Positions 1-5,087 of a stretch of DNA of 6,379 nucleotides are shown here, piece by piece. Source of the DNA: Gammaproteobacteria bacterium. GTDB taxonomy: Bacteria > Pseudomonadota > Gammaproteobacteria > S012-40. Under the pieces are notes generated by a model. That model saw only the letters and a program-made list of their open reading frames with translations, searched no databases and was not told the DNA's origin. The stretch spans positions 1 through 6,379 of the forward strand of contig WFVN01000272.1 of NCBI GenBank assembly GCA_015491615.1. The letters are read 5' to 3'. The stretch's first letter is position 1. The number at the start of each line of letters is the position of its first letter. The translations under genes and the position numbers were made by a program.

Positions 1-1907
1 CGGTGCATGTCGTCCAGGGCATCGTGCCCGGGACGCAGCACCGCCGGGGTGTAGAGGACACGGATCTGGCCGAAACGCGAGCCCCGCTGGGTGAGGGGGT
101 CGCCCTCGTCCAGGGCCACCCTGCCGGCGGTGAGGAGGGTCGCTTCCAGGTGTTCCTCGTCCAGGCGTAGGCGTGCCTCGCGGTCAATTTCTCGCAGCAG
201 GGCGCGCATCTGATCCAGGCTGGTGCCGGCTGGGGCGGTGACGCGGATGACGTACTGATCCACCCCGACCGCCGGGAACAGCTCGAAGTCGCTCTTCTGG
301 GCCAACACCAAGGTCCCGGCGAGGGCGGCGAAGGACAGGGCCACGGTCAGCCAGCGCAGTTTGAGGGCCCATTTGAGCACCACCGCGTAGGCCGCCTCCA
401 GCCAGCGCACGATGGCCCGTTCCTTGGGGTGCGCGCGGGGATTGGCGACGTGGGCGACATGGCTGGGAAGAATGAGAAAGGACTCCAGCCAGGAGAACAC
501 CAGCAGGGAGATGACCACCACCGGGATGGCGACGATGAACTTGCCGATGATGCCGGTCATGAACAACATCGGCAGGAAGGCGACGATGGTGGTGAGAATG
601 GTGGTGGTGACCGGTCCGATGAGTTCCACCGCCCCGGCCACCGCCGCGTCCCGCGGCGCCAGGCCCCGCTCCATGTGATAGGTGATGTTTTCGCCGACGA
701 TGATGGCGTCGTCCACCAGCATCCCCAGGACGATGATGAAACCGAGCATGGAGATGAGGTTGAGGGTGATACCGGAGAGATAGAGGGCGTAGAGGCCGGT
801 GAAAAAGACGATGGGCAGACCCCAGGTAGTGGTGAGGGCCACCGAGGGGCGCAAAAAGAGGATGAGGGAGATGAACACCAGCGCCAGTCCCACCAGGCCG
901 TTGTTGGTGAGTACCCCCAGGCGCAGGCGGGCGAAGCGGGAAAAGTCTTGGAAGGTCTTTACCTCCACCTCGGCGCCGTAGCGTTCGGGGATGGTGTCCA
1001 GATAGGCGCGCACCGCGTCCACGGTGTCGATGATGTCGGCGTCCGGCTTTTTCAGAACGAGGATGGACAGGGCCGGCTTCTGGTCGATGTCGTAGTAGAC
1101 GCGCGCCTCTTCCAGGGTCTCGCTGACCTGTGCCACGTCTCCCAGGCGCAGAGTCTGGCCGCGGTCGTTGGTGCGCAGAACCAGGTCGGCCACGTCCTCG
1201 GGGCCGCTGAACTCACCCTTGATGCGCACTGATTTCTGCCCCTCGGGGGTGGTGAGGTCGCCGGCGGGTAGGTTGACGTTCCAGTTGGCCAACAGTTCGG
1301 CTACCTGACCCACCGGAATGTGGTGGCGACGCAGGGCCTCGGGGTCCAGCACCACGCGGATCTGGGCCTTGCGCTTGCCCTGGACGATGACCTTGCCCAC
1401 CCCGGGGAGCGCGAGGAGGTCGTCTTCGATGCGGTCGCCCAGGCGTTTGAGTTCCAGAGGGGGGACCGGAGCGCCCACCGCCAGGCGCAGGATGGGGATC
1501 ATGGCACCATCTATCTCGCTCACGATGGGATCGCCGGGGAGGTCCTGGGGCAGATCGGCGCGGTCCACCGCCAACTGCACGTCGGAGACGACGCGACCGC
1601 GGTTGGGGGCGTCGGGGTCCACCTCCAGGGTGATGCGGGCGGAGCCGGGGAAGGCCACCGAAACCATGGTGTCGATCCCGTCCACCGATTTCAGTTCCTG
1701 CTCGATGGGAATGACCACCAGGTGTTCGATCTCCGGCGGGGTGGCGCCGGGGTAGGATACGAAGATCTCGATCTTGTCCAGGTTGACGTTGGGAAAGGCC
1801 TCGCGATTGATGTCCACCATGGCGTAGGTCCCCAGCGCCAGTAGGAGTATGGAGATCAGGTTGACCACCAGGGGGCGGTCGACGAGAAAGGCAACGATGG
1901 CTCTCAT
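1..1907 (-). CDS. RND (HAE1/AcrB-type) efflux pump permease, C-terminus cut by window edge
   Basis: Inner membrane proton-driven pump subunit of a tripartite exporter; 635 of an expected ~1,030 residues are visible and the frame stays open to base 1. It begins MRAIVAFLVDRPLVVNLISI. TM1 is at about residues 13-31, followed by a large periplasmic porter domain (about 35-330, including EAFPNV and VSYPGATPPEIE, typical of the family). A block of TM helices follows (about 333-500). TM4 carries LVDDAIIVGEN with D399-D400, matching the proton-relay aspartate pair (D407/D408) of AcrB and pointing to the drug/organic-substrate HAE1 class. TM7 is near 519-536, and the second periplasmic loop starts after it. 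The ATG at 1907 overlaps the stop of the outer membrane factor gene (ATGA), with GGGGAGGAG just upstream, so translation is probably coupled. The substrate cannot be told from the sequence. Confidence 0.93.
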   Translation of the reverse strand, partial: MRAIVAFLVDRPLVVNLISILLLALGTYAMVDINREAFPNVNLDKIEIFVSYPGATPPEIEHLVVIPIEQELKSVDGIDTMVSVAFPGSARITLEVDPDAPNRGRVVSDVQLAVDRADLPQDLPGDPIVSEIDGAMIPILRLAVGAPVPPLELKRLGDRIEDDLLALPGVGKVIVQGKRKAQIRVVLDPEALRRHHIPVGQVAELLANWNVNLPAGDLTTPEGQKSVRIKGEFSGPEDVADLVLRTNDRGQTLRLGDVAQVSETLEEARVYYDIDQKPALSILVLKKPDADIIDTVDAVRAYLDTIPERYGAEVEVKTFQDFSRFARLRLGVLTNNGLVGLALVFISLILFLRPSVALTTTWGLPIVFFTGLYALYLSGITLNLISMLGFIIVLGMLVDDAIIVGENITYHMERGLAPRDAAVAGAVELIGPVTTTILTTIVAFLPMLFMTGIIGKFIVAIPVVVISLLVFSWLESFLILPSHVAHVANPRAHPKERAIVRWLEAAYAVVLKWALKLRWLTVALSFAALAGTLVLAQKSDFELFPAVGVDQYVIRVTAPAGTSLDQMRALLREIDREARLRLDEEHLEATLLTAGRVALDEGDPLTQRGSRFGQIRVLYTPAVLRPGHDALDDMH

Positions 1908-3328
1908 GACGGCTCCTCCCCGGTGGGCCACAGGGTGCCGGTGAGCAGGCGTAGGTGCGCCTGCTTGCGGGCCGCTTCGATCTGTTGTTGGAGCACCGTC
2001 AGTTCGGTGCGCTTGAGTTCGTTCTCGAACTGGAGCAGCTCCACGGTGGTGGCGCGACCGTCGTGGAAACGCGCCTCCGCCTCCATCAGGCGGGCCGATT
2101 CCTTCTCCAACTGAGTGCGGAAACCGGTCAGGGCGGCACGGTGGGCACGGATCTGCGCCACCAGATTGGCGATGCGGTAACGCAGTGCGCGCTCGCGATC
2201 GCGCATCTGCTCTTGCACCACTCGGGCGTCGATGCGCGCCTGCGCGAGCTCGGCGTCGAAGCCGGACTTGTCCAGGGTATGGCGGTACTCCAAGGAAAGG
2301 AGGGCGGCCAGATCGTTACTGGCCACCGAACCCGCCTGCGCCGGCCCCCCCTTGCCACGCATCCCCGCCTTCAGAACTAGATCCAACTTGTCGCGGCGGC
2401 GGTCGTGGGCACGGGCGATGGCGGCGTCCAGTTGCACCAGCCGAGCGCGCAGGCGCGCCAATTGCGGGTCGTAGGCCAGGGCCCGGTCGATGAGCCGCTC
2501 CAGCTCGGGTAAGGCCGCATCGCTGAGGTCGATGCGCGGCAGGAAGGGCGTGTCCCAAGGGCGGTTCATGAGCTGGTTCAAGACCGTTCGTTGCTCCACC
2601 CAGGCCGTTTCCAGGGCCCGGTGCTGGGCCCGCTGACCGGCCAGTTGCGCCTCGATCTGCAAGCGGTCTTTGTCCTCGAACAGACCCAGCTCCATGTTGC
2701 GCAGGATGTAGGCGCGGATGCGTTCGCTGAACTCGATCCCTGCCTTGGCGTTGAGGATGCGCTCGCGGGTGAAGGCGGCGGCGAAATAGAGGTCGATGGC
2801 CTGGGCGGCGAGGACGTCGCGCTGCTCGGCGCGGGCCAGGCGCGCCATTTTTTCCGCCGCTCCCGCCTGCTGGCGGCCCAAGTGGTAATCCGGATTGCCC
2901 CGCCCCTGGCCGAGAGGGATACGGGCGTTCACGTCCCAGGTGAAATAGTGGTAGGGGTTGGGGAGGAGGGGAGAGAAGACGAAGGAATCGTTCTGGTAGG
3001 TGTAACTGCCCGCCATCCCCCAGGTGACGCCGTTGGCCTGGCGTCGCTGGATTCCCGCCCGTCCCTGGATGCTGTCCGAAGGTGTACCGATGAAGGAGAC
3101 CTCATGGGAAGCGGTGGCATTGCCCTGGAACACCCACCCCAGGCTGGCCTCCAGCTTCTGCAGCTCCAACCGCGCCCGCTCCGCTTGCAGGCGCGCCGCC
3201 TCCAGGCTGGGCTGGTCGCGTACCACTCGCTGTACCACTTCGTACCAATCGAGGGGAGCGGGCTGAGCCGCAACCGTACCCACCGCCCACAGGACCGTCA
3301 GGGTCCACATCACAGCGCCTTTGCTCAT
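1904..3328 (-). CDS. TolC-like outer membrane efflux protein
   Basis: Outer membrane channel/periplasmic tunnel component of the RND exporter, 474 aa from the chosen start. Residues 1-21 (MSKGAVMWTLTVLWAVGTVAA) look like a signal peptide with cleavage before QPAP. No lipobox cysteine is present, so it is TolC-like rather than a NodT/OprM lipoprotein. Two outer membrane efflux (OEP) repeats are likely, about 25-215 and 240-445, rich in Ala/Leu/Arg/Glu helical coiled coil (for example ARLMEAEARFHDGRATTVELLQFENEL near the C-terminus, a typical second-repeat signature). The upstream ATG at 3334 is in frame, but AGGAG (3340-3336) lies 1 nt before it and 7 nt before the ATG at 3328. The latter also gives an ATGA overlap with the tetR stop, identical in form to the overlap at the downstream end, so 3328 is preferred. 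Second gene of the tetR-OMF-RND operon. Confidence 0.92.
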   Translation of the reverse strand: MSKGAVMWTLTVLWAVGTVAAQPAPLDWYEVVQRVVRDQPSLEAARLQAERARLELQKLEASLGWVFQGNATASHEVSFIGTPSDSIQGRAGIQRRQANGVTWGMAGSYTYQNDSFVFSPLLPNPYHYFTWDVNARIPLGQGRGNPDYHLGRQQAGAAEKMARLARAEQRDVLAAQAIDLYFAAAFTRERILNAKAGIEFSERIRAYILRNMELGLFEDKDRLQIEAQLAGQRAQHRALETAWVEQRTVLNQLMNRPWDTPFLPRIDLSDAALPELERLIDRALAYDPQLARLRARLVQLDAAIARAHDRRRDKLDLVLKAGMRGKGGPAQAGSVASNDLAALLSLEYRHTLDKSGFDAELAQARIDARVVQEQMRDRERALRYRIANLVAQIRAHRAALTGFRTQLEKESARLMEAEARFHDGRATTVELLQFENELKRTELTVLQQQIEAARKQAHLRLLTGTLWPTGEEPS

Positions 3329-3966
3329 TCGCATGCTCCTGCTGCATCGATACCGGAGAGGAAGACATCCAGATGGGCCTGGATGAAACGCTCCGGGTCG
3401 AAATCCTCGTCACCGCAGCAGGCCAGGGAATGGCGCCAGATGGAGGCATACACCAATGGGGCCATGGCCAGACGGGCGGCGGCGGCCGCGTCCAGAGGTC
3501 GGAATTCGCCTTGGGCGATGCCCAGTTCCAAGGTGCGCTGGAACAGGCGTCGGGCCCGTTTGACCACCTTCTCCGAGAAATAGCGCGCCAGCTCGGGGAA
3601 ATTGCCTGCTTCCGCCACCATCAGTTTGGGCAGGCCGGAGAGGCGCCCGTGGCCTACCATCGCCCACCATTGGCTGATGAGGGCACGTATCAGATCGCGC
3701 GCCGAGCCGTGGTGACCGGCCACCTGTGCCTCCGCTTGCGCCAGGGCCGGTTCCACCAGTTCTTCCACCACCGAGCGCAGGAGGGCCTCCTTGTTCTCGA
3801 AATAGAGATAGACAGTGCCTTTGGAGACCCCCGCCCGGCGTGCCACCTCGTCCATGCGGGTGGCGGCGAAGCCCTTTTCCACGAACAGGGCCAGGGCGGC
3901 GTCGCGGATCTCGTCCGGACGCGCCGCCTTGCGCCGTTGCCAACGTCCCGAGCCATGCTCGCCCAT
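3325..3966 (-). CDS. TetR/AcrR-family transcriptional repressor of the efflux operon
   Basis: DNA-binding ligand-responsive repressor of 213 aa, a usual TetR length. The N-terminal TetR domain spans about residues 16-65, with the helix-turn-helix signature DEVARRAGVSKGTVYLYFENKEALL (39-63). The C-terminal part is helical and resembles the ligand/dimerisation domain of regulators found beside RND pumps (LMVAEAGNFPELARYFSEKV near 115-134, then GIAQGEFRPLDAAAAARLAMAPL). The start ATG at 3966 has GAGG 7 nt upstream. It is the first gene of the operon, and its stop overlaps the start of the outer membrane factor. A perfect inverted repeat on its own promoter (3978-3999) suggests autorepression, hence control of the whole operon. 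The inducer is unknown. The family call is firm; the identity of the target is inferred from position. Confidence 0.94.
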   Translation of the reverse strand: MGEHGSGRWQRRKAARPDEIRDAALALFVEKGFAATRMDEVARRAGVSKGTVYLYFENKEALLRSVVEELVEPALAQAEAQVAGHHGSARDLIRALISQWWAMVGHGRLSGLPKLMVAEAGNFPELARYFSEKVVKRARRLFQRTLELGIAQGEFRPLDAAAAARLAMAPLVYASIWRHSLACCGDEDFDPERFIQAHLDVFLSGIDAAGACE

Positions 3967-3977
3967 GATTTCGCCTC

Positions 3978-3999
3978 AATAACTGACTGGTCAGTTATT
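3978..3999. promoter_or_regulatory. Probable TetR operator, perfect 22-bp inverted repeat
   Basis: Arms AATAACTGAC and GTCAGTTATT are exact reverse complements around a central TG. The core TGAC-TG-GTCA resembles many TetR/AcrR-family operators. The site ends 12 bp from the tetR start codon and covers the predicted -10 edge and transcription start of tetR, where a bound dimer pair would block RNA polymerase. The repeat is directly visible; that the adjacent repressor binds it is inferred. Confidence 0.82.
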
Positions 4000-4025
4000 T
4001 TTTGTGTCCCGAGGATGGTTGTCAA
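3997..4025 (-). promoter_or_regulatory. Predicted sigma-70 promoter of the tetR-efflux operon
   Basis: On the minus strand a perfect -35 box TTGACA (4025-4020) is followed by a 17-bp spacer and a -10 candidate AAAAAT (4002-3997, 4 of 6 consensus). Transcription would begin near 3990, in the middle of the 22-bp inverted repeat, giving a leader of about 24 nt. The -10 is weak but the surrounding run is AT-rich in a GC-rich genome. Confidence 0.6.
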
Positions 4026-4029
4026 CCAT
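4015..4029. repeat. Perfect 15-bp inverted repeat over the shared -35 region
   Basis: Arms ATGGTTG and CAACCAT are exact reverse complements around a single central T. The repeat contains TTGACA on the minus strand and TTGTCA on the plus strand, so both divergent promoters may use it. It could be a second protein-binding site or simply reflect overlapping -35 boxes. Confidence 0.55.
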
Positions 4030-4048
4030 TCCCGGCGTGGGCCATAGT
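4019..4048 (+). promoter_or_regulatory. Predicted sigma-70 promoter of the DUF2452 gene
   Basis: TTGTCA (4019-4024, 5 of 6 consensus) and CATAGT (4043-4048, 4 of 6) are separated by 18 bp. A start near 4055 would leave a leader of only about 17 nt before the GTG at 4072, with the Shine-Dalgarno at 4059-4064 almost at the 5' end. Its -35 overlaps that of the divergent tetR promoter by five bases. Confidence 0.45.
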
Positions 4049-4071
4049 TTGGCGGCGCAGGAGGAACGAAA

Positions 4072-4494
4072 GTGAGTGGAGACGGCAAATACCGCGGCCC
4101 AAACCATCAAGGGCCCGATCGCAGTGCCCCTTATCCGGTGAGCCGCCTGGCGCCGGCGGTGCAACTGGTGGATCTGGCGCGCGAGATCGCCCGTGCCGAC
4201 GAGGTGGTGGCGGCGCGCAGCAATGCCGAACTGCGTCTCATCGCCGAGCAGATCCGCCAGCTACAGGAACGGGCGCGACAAGTGTTGGAAGAGGCGCAGC
4301 GGGATCAGGACCTGCACCGCGTGCCCTGCGGCGTCCGGCGTGTGCCCGGTCGAATCTATCACCTCTACCGGCGCGAGGACGGCAGCCGCTACTTCTCCCT
4401 CCTCTCCCCCGCGGAATGGGGCCGCGCCCTGCCCCATGAGCACCTCGGCGCCTACCGCTTGGAGGCGGACATGCGTTGGAGCCAGGTGGACTGA
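4072..4494 (+). CDS. DUF2452 family protein (C1orf50-like), function unknown
   Basis: A 140-aa soluble protein with no signal peptide or membrane segment. It carries the full DUF2452 pattern: a helical half with ARADEVVAARSNAELRL and IAEQIRQLQERARQVLEEA (about residues 40-75), then LHRVPCGV, PGRIYHLYRREDG (92-104), FSLLSPAEWG (108-117) and LGAYRLEADMRW near the end. The order and wording resemble human C1orf50 as I recall it. The first ~28 residues are polar and Gly/Pro-rich, probably flexible. The start is GTG at 4072, supported by a perfect AGGAGG (4059-4064) with 7-nt spacing. It is divergent from the tetR operon and convergent with the secreted-protein gene, with a 1-nt gap. The biochemical role of the family is not established, and nothing here reveals it. 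Confidence 0.88.
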   Translation: MSGDGKYRGPNHQGPDRSAPYPVSRLAPAVQLVDLAREIARADEVVAARSNAELRLIAEQIRQLQERARQVLEEAQRDQDLHRVPCGVRRVPGRIYHLYRREDGSRYFSLLSPAEWGRALPHEHLGAYRLEADMRWSQVD

Positions 4495-4495
4495 A

Positions 4496-4846
4496 TCAGC
4501 GCGCCGCCTGACGCCAGCCCGCCCTCTGATGGGCGCAGCGGTAGAACGTGTCCACCGCGTAGGCGTGGGGCGACTGCTCCCACAGGTACGCCCCCATGAT
4601 CACCTTCAACAGATAGTCGCCGTAGAGGCCTTCGCTCACCAGGTCCCTGCCGTCCTCGTCGCGCGTCTGCACCAGCTCCAGGACCTGTTCTGGTGGCACA
4701 CCCATGCGTGCGTTGATGACCGAATCGTATCCCACCATGGCCACCGCGTAGCAACGCTGGGCCGGGCCGGACAAGGGGTAGGTGTCGAAGGCCTGGGCGG
4801 CGCCCGCCGCCAGCAGCAAGGACAGTACGGTCAAGAGACGTGTCAT
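4496..4846 (-). CDS. Small predicted periplasmic protein, unknown function
   Basis: A 116-aa protein beginning MTRLLTVLSLLLAAGAAQA, a clear Sec signal peptide with cleavage likely after AQA, leaving a ~97-residue mature protein starting FDTYPL. The mature part has two cysteines (C32 and C104, in QRCYA and YRCAH) that could form a disulfide. It also has conserved-looking aromatic stretches (GLYGDYLLKVIMGAYLWEQSP, 73-93). I recognise no domain. The frame is open upstream to an ATG at 4954, but that would put 36 Arg/Gly-rich residues ahead of the signal peptide, and GGAGG lies 9 nt before the ATG at 4846, so the shorter form is chosen. It is divergent from the molybdoenzyme gene. An involvement in periplasmic sulfur or redox chemistry would be speculation from proximity only. 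Confidence 0.8.
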   Translation of the reverse strand: MTRLLTVLSLLLAAGAAQAFDTYPLSGPAQRCYAVAMVGYDSVINARMGVPPEQVLELVQTRDEDGRDLVSEGLYGDYLLKVIMGAYLWEQSPHAYAVDTFYRCAHQRAGWRQAAR

Positions 4847-4934
4847 GAGAGGGATCCTCCACGGTCGGCGCGTGCCCCGGCGGTCGCCATCGGGGCGTGG
4901 CTTGTCATTCCATACATCGGTACGTCCTCCCCCG

Positions 4935-4957
4935 CCCTTGAATCGTCGGTTCAAGGG
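4935..4957. repeat. Perfect 8-bp inverted repeat with 7-nt loop
   Basis: CCCTTGAA (4935-4942) pairs exactly with TTCAAGGG (4950-4957) around TCGTCGG. No T-run follows on either strand, so it is not a typical intrinsic terminator. It lies about 90 bp upstream of the secreted-protein start and 130 bp upstream of the soeA-like start, a fitting place for an operator or leader stem-loop. The protein that would bind is unknown. Confidence 0.5.
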
Positions 4958-5012
4958 GAACGTCCGGGCGCCGATACCGCGGACGGGTTTATGAGCCCTT
5001 CAATAAGCTTAA

Positions 5013-5043
5013 TTGGCCAAATCAGTGAATGCTTGAGTAGATT
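5013..5043 (+). promoter_or_regulatory. Weak candidate promoter for the soeA-like gene
   Basis: TTGGCC (5013-5018, 4 of 6 to the -35 consensus) and TAGATT (5038-5043, 4 of 6 to the -10) lie 19 bp apart inside the AT-rich segment. The 8-bp palindrome TTGGCCAA (5013-5020) overlaps the -35. Spacing is longer than ideal, so an activator or a different sigma factor may be needed, or the real promoter lies nearby. Confidence 0.28.
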
Positions 5044-5087
5044 ACCCGCCTTCTGGAAGAGCCCGCTCCAAACACAGGACCCACGCC

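Larger units (their letters stand above)
4847..5087. promoter_or_regulatory. Divergent intergenic region between secreted-protein gene and soeA-like gene
   Basis: Its left part (4847-4987) is GC-rich and holds the 8-bp-arm hairpin at 4935-4957 plus weaker 6-bp GC-rich inverted repeats (4874-4879/4891-4896 and 4961-4966/4980-4985). The right part (about 4988-5045) is markedly AT-rich compared with its surroundings and is the likely promoter zone of the plus-strand gene. I see no intrinsic terminator and no RNA gene in it. Confidence 0.6.

Noticed and set aside
429..1232. 267-codon open frame on the plus strand, rich in Asp/Gly/His
   Set aside because: It is the antisense shadow of the RND pump gene, with biased composition and no family resemblance.
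2591..3583. 330-codon open frame on the plus strand
   Set aside because: It spans the antisense of two well-supported genes (TolC-like channel and TetR), including their overlap, and its translation has no recognisable domain.
4874..4896. GC-rich 6-bp inverted repeat GCCCCG/CGGGGC as a terminator
   Set aside because: Short arms, 11-nt loop and no T-run on either strand; such repeats are common by chance at this GC content.
4847..4954. Longer N-terminus for the small secreted protein, starting at 4954
   Set aside because: It would bury the signal peptide behind 36 basic, Gly-rich residues and cut through the inverted repeat; the ATG at 4846 has a good Shine-Dalgarno.
5014..5032. Possible sigma-54 promoter (TGGC followed by GC)
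   Set aside because: The GC is about four bases too far from the GG for -24/-12 spacing; at the correct distance the bases are GA.
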